From contig CALJKW010000021.1 of the NCBI GenBank assembly GCA_937980205.1, forward strand, positions 434,001-498,000: a stretch of DNA of 64,000 bases, in the 5' to 3' direction. Origin of the DNA: an uncultured Myxococcales bacterium. Its GTDB lineage: Bacteria; Myxococcota; Myxococcia; Myxococcales; Myxococcaceae. Both the position numbers and the translations under genes were made by a program. This document shows positions 24,192 to 31,274 of this stretch, in pieces. The notes beneath the pieces were generated by a model. The model was given only the letters and a program-made list of their open reading frames with translations. It made no database searches and was not told where the DNA came from. The stretch's first letter is position 1. The number at the start of each line of letters is the position of its first letter.

Positions 24192-24517
24192 GCATGGCCG
24201 AGGAAATCCGCGCCATCGTGCGCGAGGAGGTCCGCGCCGCTCTTCGCGAGGCCCTCGCCGACGTCGGCCGCGCGCTGACGCCGGTGCCTGCGGAGGACGG
24301 GTACCTCAGCGTCGAGAAGGCCGCCGAGCTCGCCGAGGTCCACCCCGACACCATTCGCGGCTGGGTGAAGGCGGGCCGGCTGCCGCGGCACCACGCGGGC
24401 CGCGAGCTCCGCGTGCGTCGGAGCGAGCTGCACGCGTTCCTGAGCGCCGCGCCGAACGAGCGTGCGACGCCAGAGGTCGAGGCGGCAGGTATCCTCGCGC
24501 GCCGGAGGAAGGGCTGA
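24188..24517 (+). CDS. Excisionase-like HTH protein (putative Xis)
   Basis: 109 residues. An N-terminal amphipathic helix ('IRAIVREEVRAALREALADV') is followed by a typical excisionase HTH: 'YLSVEKAAELAEVHPDTIRG' then 'WVKAGRLPRHHAGRELRVRR'. Position directly upstream of int with a TGATG overlap makes a recombination directionality factor the best guess. GTG 24188 keeps the overlap with the gene before; ATG 24194 is an alternative. Confidence 0.78.
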   Translation: MSMAEEIRAIVREEVRAALREALADVGRALTPVPAEDGYLSVEKAAELAEVHPDTIRGWVKAGRLPRHHAGRELRVRRSELHAFLSAAPNERATPEVEAAGILARRRKG

Positions 24518-25848
24518 TGGGCAAGGTCTACCAGCGCAGAGACAGCTCGTTCCTGTGGATCGTCTACCGGGACGCCGCCGGCAAGCGGCACTGGCAGGCG
24601 ACGGAATGCCGTGTCGGCGAAGAGGAGCGCGCGCAGAAGGTGCTCGAGGCCATCGAGCGCCAGGTCGCCGCGGAGACTCGCGTGGCTGTCGCCCCTGGCG
24701 CGCTGACGGTGAAGGCGTACGGCGAGCGCTGGCTGCAAGGTCGAGCCGGGCAGGGCGTCGTTACGCACGAGGACGAGGCGCGCCGCCTCCGCCTCCACGC
24801 GTGGCCGCTGCTCGGCGACGTCCTGCTCAAGGAACTGCGTCCGCACCACGTGCGCGACATGGTCCGCGCGCTGCGCTCGAAGAAGAGCGCCCGCGGCACG
24901 CTGCTCGCGCCGCGCACCGTGCGGCACGTCTTCGGCACGCTGCGGACGCTGATGCGCGACGCCGAGGTCGACGAGCTCATCGCGTCCAACCCCTGCAAGC
25001 TGAAGCGCGGCGAGCTGCCGCCGAAGGTCGATGCCGACCGCGAGTGGCGCGGTAGCGCGGTGTTCACCCGCGCCGAGGCAGAGGCGCTCATCTCCGACGA
25101 GCGAGTCCCCGAGGACCGCCGCATGTGGAACGCGCTGCTGTTCCTCGCGGGCCTGCGCTTCGGCGAGGCCGCCGCGCTCCGGTGGCGGCACTACGACGCG
25201 GCGGTCGAGCCGCTCGGCCGCCTCACCATCGCTAACAGCTGGAACGCCGACGCCGGCGCCGAGGGGTCGACGAAGACCGAGGTCGCGCGGCATGTTCCCG
25301 TGCATCCGACCCTCGCGCGCGCCCTCGCCGCGTGGAAGCTCGGCGGCTGGGAGCGCTACTTTGGCCGCCCGCCGGGCCCCGACGACCTGATCTCCCCGAA
25401 CCGCCAGGGCAACCATCGGAACCCCCGCCGGGCGCTGATCTTCTTCCACGCCGACTGCGACGCCCTCGGCTTCCGCCGGCGCCGCCAGCACGATTCGCGA
25501 CGTTCGTTCGTGACGCTCGCTCGAGCGGATGGGGCACGGAAGGACTTGATCGACCTGGTGACGCACGCTCCGAGCGCGGAGATGGTCGACGTCTACAGCT
25601 CCTTCGACTGGCCGACGCTCTGCGCCGAGGTGGCGAAGCTGAAGCTCGAGCTGCGCACCGGGCAGCTCGTCGCCATGCCGCGCGCCGTGGGTGCCGCTGA
25701 CCCTGTGACGGCGTGTGACGGTGCTCCCCAGGAAACGAAAAAGCCCCGGAGTCCCGAGGGTCTCCGAGGCTTCTTCTCTGCGAGGAGTAGGGGACTTGAA
25801 CCCCTGACCTCCGCCGTGACAGGGCGGCGTTCTAACCAACTGAACTAA
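24517..25848 (+). CDS. Phage-type tyrosine integrase spanning attR
   Basis: 443 residues in the integrated state. N-terminal AP2-like beta-sheet domain ('YRDAAGKRHWQATECRVGEE'), core-binding domain, then catalytic residues: Arg in 'LAGLRFGEAAALRW', Lys in 'STKTEVARHVPV', HxxR in 'QHDSRRSFVTLA', His in 'LVTHAPSAEM' and Tyr in 'VDVYSSFDW'. The final codons run through the terminator hairpin, the 31-bp attachment repeat (FFSARSRGLE) and antisense into tRNA-Asp, giving the chance tail PLTSAVTGRRSNQLN. In the excised circle the tail would instead be 80 residues from 11,360-11,599, for a protein of about 508 residues. This matches the Mx8 arrangement, where integration changes the Int C-terminus and lowers its activity. 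Confidence 0.93.
   Translation: MGKVYQRRDSSFLWIVYRDAAGKRHWQATECRVGEEERAQKVLEAIERQVAAETRVAVAPGALTVKAYGERWLQGRAGQGVVTHEDEARRLRLHAWPLLGDVLLKELRPHHVRDMVRALRSKKSARGTLLAPRTVRHVFGTLRTLMRDAEVDELIASNPCKLKRGELPPKVDADREWRGSAVFTRAEAEALISDERVPEDRRMWNALLFLAGLRFGEAAALRWRHYDAAVEPLGRLTIANSWNADAGAEGSTKTEVARHVPVHPTLARALAAWKLGGWERYFGRPPGPDDLISPNRQGNHRNPRRALIFFHADCDALGFRRRRQHDSRRSFVTLARADGARKDLIDLVTHAPSAEMVDVYSSFDWPTLCAEVAKLKLELRTGQLVAMPRAVGAADPVTACDGAPQETKKPRSPEGLRGFFSARSRGLEPLTSAVTGRRSNQLN
25737..25770 (-). terminator. Element-supplied replacement terminator for tRNA-Asp
   Basis: A 9-bp stem (25743-25751 with 25762-25770, one G-U pair) followed on the minus strand by TTTTTCG. It lies just downstream of tRNA-Asp and ends on the first base of the attachment repeat. 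It replaces the ancestral terminator now stranded at 11,287-11,327, and it lies within the integrase coding sequence. Confidence 0.75.
25770..25800. repeat. Right attachment repeat (31 bp)
   Basis: Second perfect copy of the 31-bp repeat at 11,329-11,359. Positions 25,781-25,800 are the 3' end of tRNA-Asp (half the T-arm and the acceptor strand); 25,770-25,780 are downstream sequence. Integration at tRNA 3' ends preserves the gene, as seen here. Confidence 0.93.
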
Positions 25849-25854
25849 CTCCCC
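25781..25854 (-). tRNA. tRNA-Asp(GTC)
   Basis: 74 nt folding into a full cloverleaf: acceptor GGGGAGT/ACTCCTC (one G-U), D-arm with GTTCAGTTGGTTAGAAC, anticodon arm CCGCC-CTGTCAC-GGCGG with anticodon GTC, T-arm AGGGG-TTCAAGT-CCCCT, discriminator G. CCA is not encoded (CAG follows). The 3' end is the integration target of the element. Confidence 0.95.
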
Positions 25855-25884
25855 AGCGCTACCGACTATCTAACATCCACTTCA

Positions 25885-25956
25885 TGGGCGGAACAGGGCT
25901 CGAACCTGTGACCCTCGCCTTGTAAGGGCGACGCTCTACCGCTGAGCTATCCGCCC
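25885..25956 (-). tRNA. tRNA-Val(TAC)
   Basis: 72 nt cloverleaf: acceptor GGGCGGA/TCCGCCC, D-arm GCTCAGCGGTAGAGC, anticodon stem TCGCC/GGCGA with loop CTTACAA (anticodon TAC), T-arm CAGG-TTCGAGC-CCTG, discriminator A, no encoded CCA. It lies 30 bp upstream of tRNA-Asp on the same strand, so the two are probably cotranscribed. Confidence 0.95.
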
Positions 25957-26052
25957 CTATCGGGCTTCAGCGTCCCGCCGACGACTATGTCTCCCCCGTG
26001 AAGCGGCGCGGCTTGTACAAGACGACTTCGCGGCGCGCAAGACCTGACGTGC

Positions 26053-28401
26053 TCATCGGGCCTGGCCGAGATTGCTGCCGCCGTTCCCGTTGAAGCCCCC
26101 GATGCTCATCGGGAGGATGCTGCCCGACCCGTCGAGATCCGCGTAGCAGGTGTTCGCCCCGTACTTGAACCGGAACGCGTACGAGCCGCCGTCGCGCGCG
26201 CCGAGCACCGCCTCGTACTCGTTGTTGTTCCCGCAGCCCGGACAATCGTCGTTGTACGTCGCCGGCACCCACGTCCACTGGGACGATACGCCCGGGTCCT
26301 CGATCTCCTTGCCCCAGCCGAGCTCCGCCGTGATCGGCGCCCCGGCGTCGCGCGTCACGCCCGGCACGTAGACCTGGCCGTAGATCGTCCGACCCGCGTC
26401 GGCGACCGGCGGGAACTGCAGCACGCAATACGGCACCGCCGAGCGCTCGACGGTGAGGCCGAACTGCTGCGCCACCTCGTAGCCGCCGACGTTCGAGCCG
26501 TTGAGATCGCAGTACGACCAGCCGCCGTCATCGACCGCGAACCGGAACGACACCGCCCGCGTCCCCGAGTAGGCCGGAGTGAACGTCACCGAGAACTCGT
26601 CTTCTCCCGCGTCGGGGATCTCTCCGAAGTACGCCGCCGGCTTCCAGCCCCACGCCGGATCCGTCGAAGCGTTCGAGCCCTGGGTGCCCACGCCGACCTC
26701 GCCGCGCAGCCCCGGCGTCGCGCCGGCGCCTTCCGAGAAGCCGGGCACCGAGACGCGCCCGAACGCGACGACCTCGTCGCCGCTCGGCACCGTCGAGCGA
26801 TCCACGAACTGCAGCTTGCACGCGGCGATCGCCTTGAACGTCGACGACTGCGCCGTCAGCGCGCCGAGCTGCGCGGCCTGGATCATCATGTCCGACGGAT
26901 CCGAGTCGCAGTACCGCCACGGCCCGCCCTGCACGCGGAACCGGTACGCGTACGCGTAGGTGCCCGGGGCGGGGCCGACGAGGTCCGCGCGCCACTCCTC
27001 CTGGCCGCCCGCGACGTCGACGTTGTACGTCGCCGGCACCCAGCTCCACGTGTCCGACGGCAGCGACGTCGACGGCCCGACGCCGAGCTGCGCCTCGACG
27101 CCCGCGCCCGCGCCCATCGCCTCGGTGATGCCGACCGACAGCACGCGCCCGTAGACGGTGCCGGCGACGACGCCCTGGCGCGACGTGAGCGAGAGCGGGA
27201 ACTGCAGCCGGCACTCGTCGATCGCCGCGGTCGACAGGCGCACGCGCCCGGTCTGGTCTTCGGTGAAGCCGGTCGTCGCGATGCCGTCGGAGTCGCAGTA
27301 CCTCCACGGCCCGCCGTTGAGGCCGAAGCGGAACGCGAAGCGCTTCTCGCCGGCGAGCTCGGGCAGCGTCGGCATCGCGGCCATGAACTCGTCGTTCGTG
27401 GCCGCGCCCGTGTCTCGGTTGAACATCGCGGGGAACCACGACCACGTCTCGACCGCAGTCCCCGCGTCGCCCAGGCCCAATTGCCCCTGCACGCCCATGC
27501 CGGCGCCGGACATGTTCGTGATGCCCGGCGCGAACACCTGGCCGAACACCAGCGGCCCCTGCTGGCCGATGCGCAGGTCGAGCGAGGGAGGCGGGTCGAT
27601 CTGCTCGCCGCCGAGCTTGCACCACTCGATCACCGGCCGGCTCACCGTGATGCGCGGGCGCTGGGCGTCGGTGACGCCGTTGACGGAGGAGCCGTCGCGA
27701 TCTCCTTCGACCCACGACGCGCCCGCGGTCACCGAGAACCGCACGCCGAGCACGTACGTCGCCACCGTCATCCCCATCGGAGTCGGCAGCGTCACGCTCC
27801 CCTGAAACGCGTCGTAGAGATCGGAGTCCTCGAGCCACGGCGCGTCGACCCACGTGAAGCTCGTCGAGCCTTCCGGAGCGAAGCCGACCTGCGCGACGAC
27901 TCCCATCGGGGGGCCGACGGTGTCCGTACGGCCCGGGACCTTCACCTCGCCCTTCACGGCGATGCGCAGCGGGTTCGCGCCGGTCGTGTCCGTCGCGGCC
28001 GCCGGGTTGCTCGCGACGGCGTCGGAGATCATCCCCGTGGTCATGCCTTCGAAGAGGAAGGCGGCAGGCAACGTGGCCTGGCGGCCGTCGGGGTTCACCA
28101 CCGTCACCGACGCGCGGCCCTCCGGAACGGCAGGCGTCACCGCGACGAGCCGGCGCGACGACTCGAACGTGACCATCGACGCGGCGGCGGTGCCGAAGAC
28201 GACGCTCGCGCCGTCGACGAAGCCGGTGCCGTTCACCATCACCATCGTGCCGCCCGCGATCGGCCCGCGATCCGGAGACACCGACGTCACCGCGACCGGC
28301 GTCGGCCCACCGTCCGTTCCGCCGTCGCTCATTTCCTTGGAACCTGGGCAACCGAGCAGGGAAAGCGCGAGAAAAATCACTGTAAAATGTGATTGCCGCA
28401 T
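26053..28401 (-). CDS. IPT/TIG lipoprotein with about five repeated modules
   Basis: 782 residues. Lipoprotein signal 'TVIFLALSLLGCPGS', Asp/Gly linker, one IPT/TIG domain ('VTSVSPDRGPIAGGTMVMVN'), then about five copies of a roughly 115-residue module. Each copy has a 'GxVxVPGxT' strand, an 'AELGxG' strand, a 'WTWVPATYN' motif, an acidic 'NEYEA' segment and an 'YAFRFxxxGGxWxYCDxDG' end with one Cys near each border. I do not recognise the module; it looks like a beta-sandwich binding or adhesive domain. The ORF extends upstream but ATG 28401 matches the signal. Confidence 0.82.
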   Translation of the reverse strand: MRQSHFTVIFLALSLLGCPGSKEMSDGGTDGGPTPVAVTSVSPDRGPIAGGTMVMVNGTGFVDGASVVFGTAAASMVTFESSRRLVAVTPAVPEGRASVTVVNPDGRQATLPAAFLFEGMTTGMISDAVASNPAAATDTTGANPLRIAVKGEVKVPGRTDTVGPPMGVVAQVGFAPEGSTSFTWVDAPWLEDSDLYDAFQGSVTLPTPMGMTVATYVLGVRFSVTAGASWVEGDRDGSSVNGVTDAQRPRITVSRPVIEWCKLGGEQIDPPPSLDLRIGQQGPLVFGQVFAPGITNMSGAGMGVQGQLGLGDAGTAVETWSWFPAMFNRDTGAATNDEFMAAMPTLPELAGEKRFAFRFGLNGGPWRYCDSDGIATTGFTEDQTGRVRLSTAAIDECRLQFPLSLTSRQGVVAGTVYGRVLSVGITEAMGAGAGVEAQLGVGPSTSLPSDTWSWVPATYNVDVAGGQEEWRADLVGPAPGTYAYAYRFRVQGGPWRYCDSDPSDMMIQAAQLGALTAQSSTFKAIAACKLQFVDRSTVPSGDEVVAFGRVSVPGFSEGAGATPGLRGEVGVGTQGSNASTDPAWGWKPAAYFGEIPDAGEDEFSVTFTPAYSGTRAVSFRFAVDDGGWSYCDLNGSNVGGYEVAQQFGLTVERSAVPYCVLQFPPVADAGRTIYGQVYVPGVTRDAGAPITAELGWGKEIEDPGVSSQWTWVPATYNDDCPGCGNNNEYEAVLGARDGGSYAFRFKYGANTCYADLDGSGSILPMSIGGFNGNGGSNLGQAR

Positions 28402-28479
28402 GGGCGGGGAAACTAACCCTTCCTTTGGTGCGCGCGCGCGCCGGAAAACGCCCGGCGCTGATCCCGGTTCGGACAGCGT

Positions 28480-28500
28480 CGTTGCGCTTCGAGCGCAACG
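28480..28500. promoter_or_regulatory. Perfect 21-bp palindrome between divergent genes
   Basis: CGTTGCGCT-TCG-AGCGCAACG: 9-bp arms around a 3-bp centre, in the 144-bp space between the five-module lipoprotein and the transpeptidase-like gene. It is 46 bp before ATG 28546. Operator or RNA hairpin; no T-run, so a terminator is less likely. Confidence 0.45.
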
Positions 28501-28545
28501 CGACGACTTTCGAAACCTTTTCAAGGGGTTCGCGACACATTTCGC

Positions 28546-29202
28546 ATGTCCCTCTCCATCGGTGATCACGGCAGCGCGGTTCGGAGGCTTCAGCAGCAGC
28601 TCAAGTCCGAGGGCTTCGACCCCGGCGTCGTCGACGGAAAATTCGGTCACCGCACGCAGGCCGCGGTCATGCGGTTCCAGCGCGCGCACGGGCTGCGCGT
28701 CGACGGCTCGGTCGGCGAGGACACGAGCGCCGCGCTTCGCCGCGAGCTGCTCGACAACGACAGCTTCCAGCCGGGCCCGAGCGGGCGCACCGGAGTCAGC
28801 GGCATCGCCGACATCGAGCGCACGATCTTCGCGGGCCGCCGGCGGCAGCGCGTCGACGGCACGATCACGGTCAACGGCAACAGCTACGACTTCCGCAGCG
28901 GAGGCTTCGGTCGCGGCTCGCTGCCGCGGGGGCAGTACACGGTCACCGCTCACATGTGGCACCGCACCAACCGCGCGATGAACGTCGGCGGCGTCGGCTA
29001 CTCGTTCGCGCTCTCGGACAAGTACGACCCGCGCGTCGGCGGCACCCGGCGCCTGCTGCGCATTCACCCCGACGGCGGCTCGGCCGGCACCGAGGGCTGC
29101 ATCGGCATCGTCGGCAACGCTGACGTTCAGCGCCGGTTCCGCGACGACATGCGCGCCGAGCTGCGGCGCAACGGCGGGCGGTACACGATCACGGTGACGT
29201 GA
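28546..29202 (+). CDS. Peptidoglycan-binding protein with L,D-transpeptidase-like domain
   Basis: 218 residues. Residues 1-65 are a PG_binding_1 domain ('LQQQLKSEGFDPGVVDGKFG', 'RTQAAVMRFQRAHGLRVDGS'). The C-terminal half ends 'LLRIHPDGGSAGTEGCIGIV', matching the HxxxG...GC(I/V) layout of YkuD/DUF2778-type cysteine transpeptidases, though the usual SHGC is GTEGC. No signal peptide is seen, so export would need another route or the protein acts after lysis or via a secretion system. Role: peptidoglycan cross-linking or cleavage (inference). Confidence 0.75.
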   Translation: MSLSIGDHGSAVRRLQQQLKSEGFDPGVVDGKFGHRTQAAVMRFQRAHGLRVDGSVGEDTSAALRRELLDNDSFQPGPSGRTGVSGIADIERTIFAGRRRQRVDGTITVNGNSYDFRSGGFGRGSLPRGQYTVTAHMWHRTNRAMNVGGVGYSFALSDKYDPRVGGTRRLLRIHPDGGSAGTEGCIGIVGNADVQRRFRDDMRAELRRNGGRYTITVT

Positions 29203-29222
29203 GCGATGGACGAAGCCGTGTA

Positions 29223-29344
29223 CCCTGAGCAGCGCGGCTCGCGTCAGCGAGACCGCGCGTTGTCGAATGGGTCCGGGCGCTGATGGCATCGCCTTCGAGA
29301 AGGCTGTGCCCGGATCGCCAGGAGGGTTCGACAGGCTCACCCTG
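29223..29344. repeat. Two-hairpin palindromic intergenic element
   Basis: Hairpin 1: 29232-29242 with 29247-29258, 11-bp stem with one bulged A. Hairpin 2 is nested: TGTCGAA (29261) with TTCGACA (29327), TCCGGGC (29272) with GCCCGGA (29308), and GCCTT (29291) with AAGGC (29300). It fills the space between convergent genes and resembles dispersed REP-like elements, with outer sequences close to CCCTGAGC and GGCTCACC. It may also terminate both genes. Confidence 0.5.
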
Positions 29345-29361
29345 CGCGGTTTTGATCCGCG

Positions 29362-30408
29362 CTACTTCTTCTCCGGCCTCGTCCTGCACACCTCGAGGTC
29401 TCCCGGCTTGAACGCCCACGCGTAGCCGGGCTGCAGCTGCAGCCACGCGTTCTCCGGCAGGCGGATCTCGGTCCACTCCGACTGCTCGCTGACGACCTCG
29501 TAGGCGGCGTTCGCCATCAGCTCGCCGGCTTCGTACAGCCGCCCGTTCTGAACCAGGTAGAGCGGCACCCCGGTGGCGCAGCGCGACCACGCGGGCTTGC
29601 CGGCGCCATCGCGAGAACCGAGCCCGCCGAGCAGGCCGCCGACGCCGAAGACGTCGCTGACGTCGGCGGGCTTCACGAACTGCCGCGCGATCCAGCCCGT
29701 CACGCGGCCCGCGCTCACCGAGCGGCGGATGCGCACGTGGTCGGGCAGCTCCTCGAGGACGGCGGCGGTCTGCGCCCAGGACCTGTCCTTGAGTCGCAGC
29801 ACGCCGTCGGCCGTGCCGCCGGGCGTCATCGACACGGGGATGTCCTGTTCCTCGACGAGCTCGATCTTGGCGGGCGTGCCCCCGTCAGCGCGCTCGTCCA
29901 TCCAGCCGTAGTTCGCGACGATCGACGTCTCGGTGCACTCGAGCGAGAGCTCCATCGGCCGCATCGAGCGGAAGTCGTCGATCGGCTTCACCCGCGCGCG
30001 CATGCCCTTGCCTTCGGTGCCGAGGTACTCGAGCGGGGCAGACGTGCCGAGCTCGAGCACTCCGAGCTGGAGGGGCTTCGTCGGGTACAGCACGAGCGGC
30101 TTCGAGGTCTTCAGGTACATCTCGTACGTGACCCAGCCGGTCGTGAACTCGCCGCGAATCGGTTGATCGCCGGCGCCCCACGGCAGCCAGATCTCGATGC
30201 CGGTGGCGCGGGCAGATTTCTCGTCGAACGTCATCACCGGCGGCCCGTTCGGGGTGAGCGACAGCGTGCCGTGCGGCAGGTAGTGACCGTTCTTCTTGTA
30301 GTGGCAGAAGAAGGCGCCGTCGTCCCGGGTCGGTCTCACGACAGGCTTCTGCGTTCCGCACGCGAGCAGCAGCACCACGACACAGCTCAGCCGTCTCATC
30401 GTGGGCAT
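29362..30408 (-). CDS. Lipoprotein of unknown function
   Basis: 348 residues. Lipobox 'SCVVVLLLACGTQK'. The body includes 'LVLYPTKPLQLGVLELGTSA', a region with SH3-like features near 'HVRIRRSVSAGRVTGWIARQ' (a wall-binding-type strand pattern), and a C-terminal 'LYEAGELMANAAYEVVSEQS'. No catalytic motif. It lies downstream of malG on the same strand with a 29-bp gap, so it might be cotranscribed with the maltodextrin transporter. ATG 30399 is an alternative start. Confidence 0.7.
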   Translation of the reverse strand: MPTMRRLSCVVVLLLACGTQKPVVRPTRDDGAFFCHYKKNGHYLPHGTLSLTPNGPPVMTFDEKSARATGIEIWLPWGAGDQPIRGEFTTGWVTYEMYLKTSKPLVLYPTKPLQLGVLELGTSAPLEYLGTEGKGMRARVKPIDDFRSMRPMELSLECTETSIVANYGWMDERADGGTPAKIELVEEQDIPVSMTPGGTADGVLRLKDRSWAQTAAVLEELPDHVRIRRSVSAGRVTGWIARQFVKPADVSDVFGVGGLLGGLGSRDGAGKPAWSRCATGVPLYLVQNGRLYEAGELMANAAYEVVSEQSEWTEIRLPENAWLQLQPGYAWAFKPGDLEVCRTRPEKK

Positions 30409-30437
30409 GAGTGGGAGCGGTCGAGCGGCATTTTGAA

Positions 30438-31274
30438 CTAGCCCTTCACGCCGCCGGCGGTGAGGCCGCCGACGAGGTTCTTCTGCAGGGCGAAGAAGAG
30501 GGCCATGACCGGCACGGAGATGACGATGGCCCCGGCGGCATAATGCCCGTACTCAGTCTTGTACTCTCCGACGTACCGCTGCAGCGCGACGGGCAGGGTG
30601 AAGCGCGCCTCGTCGTTCAGGAGCGTGGCCGCGAGGATGTACTCGTTCCAAGCGCTCATGAACGAGAACAGCGCCGTTACTGCGAGGGCGGGTCGCGACA
30701 GGGGCAGCACGACCTTGAGGAACACCTGCGTCTGGGAGGCGCCGTCCATGAGCGCGGCCTCCTCGAGCTCGCGCGGCAGCGAGTCGAAGTAGCCCTTCAG
30801 CATCCAGATGCAGAACGGCAGCGAGGAGGTCGAATAGACGAGCACGAGGCCGGTCCACGTATCCAGCAGCCCGAGTTTCTGCAGCAGCTCGTAGATGGCG
30901 ACGAGCATCAACGTCGCGGGAAACATCTGCGTGACGAGCAGGCCCTGCAGACCGACGTCCTTGCCGGGAAACTTGAAGCGGGAAATCGCATAGGCCGCCG
31001 TCACCGCCAGACTGAGCCCGATCACCGTTGAGATGCTCGAGACCCACAGGCTGGCGAACAGCTGGCGACCGAAGAGCCAACGGCCCTGAAGGTCTGTGTT
31101 GCCGAGCACGTCACTGAACTGCTGCAGCGTGAAGTCGTCGGGAATCGGGCTCAGCGACGGGGTCAGCCCGGCGTCGCTGCTGAACGCCATCTTGAACACC
31201 CAGAGCACCGGGTAGAGCGTGATGATGCAGAGCAGCGTGACGACCGCGTGGAGCGCGAGGACCCTGAGCTTCAT
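30438..31274 (-). CDS. malG: Maltodextrin ABC transporter permease MalG
   Basis: 278 residues, six predicted TM helices starting 'VVTLLCIITLYPVLWVFKMA'. The EAA loop that docks the ATPase is 'EAALMDGASQTQVFLKVVLP', as in MalG-type sugar permeases, and the protein ends 'LVGGLTAGGVKG' as MalG does. It forms the channel with the fused MalE-MalF encoded upstream. ATG 31274 overlaps that gene's TGA (ATGA), so the two halves are made together. The ATPase is probably the one at 42,018. Confidence 0.93.
   Translation of the reverse strand: MKLRVLALHAVVTLLCIITLYPVLWVFKMAFSSDAGLTPSLSPIPDDFTLQQFSDVLGNTDLQGRWLFGRQLFASLWVSSISTVIGLSLAVTAAYAISRFKFPGKDVGLQGLLVTQMFPATLMLVAIYELLQKLGLLDTWTGLVLVYSTSSLPFCIWMLKGYFDSLPRELEEAALMDGASQTQVFLKVVLPLSRPALAVTALFSFMSAWNEYILAATLLNDEARFTLPVALQRYVGEYKTEYGHYAAGAIVISVPVMALFFALQKNLVGGLTAGGVKG

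Larger units (their letters stand above)
11329..25800. mobile_element. tRNA-Asp-integrated, Mx8-type satellite-like or reduced prophage
   Basis: About 14.4 kb between two perfect 31-bp repeats, with a tyrosine integrase at the right end facing the intact tRNA-Asp(GTC). Contents in order: a left operon of five small genes and a tail-hub-like gene, two envelope genes, RHH and HTH regulators, a XerC-like recombinase, an XRE regulator, an SF3 helicase, a run of small overlapping genes, an Xis-like gene and int. Not seen: terminase, portal, major capsid, head-tail or lysis genes. The attP site lies within int, as known for Myxococcus phage Mx8, which also uses tRNA-Asp genes. Interpretation as satellite or decayed prophage is inference. 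Confidence 0.9.

Noticed and set aside
25860..26050. rRNA operon next to the tRNA pair
   Set aside because: No 16S, 23S or 5S sequence is visible on either side; only tRNA-Val and tRNA-Asp are present.
28546..29202. Phage endolysin of the nearby element
   Set aside because: It lies 2.7 kb outside the attachment repeat and beyond the tRNAs, and has no lysozyme or amidase motif.
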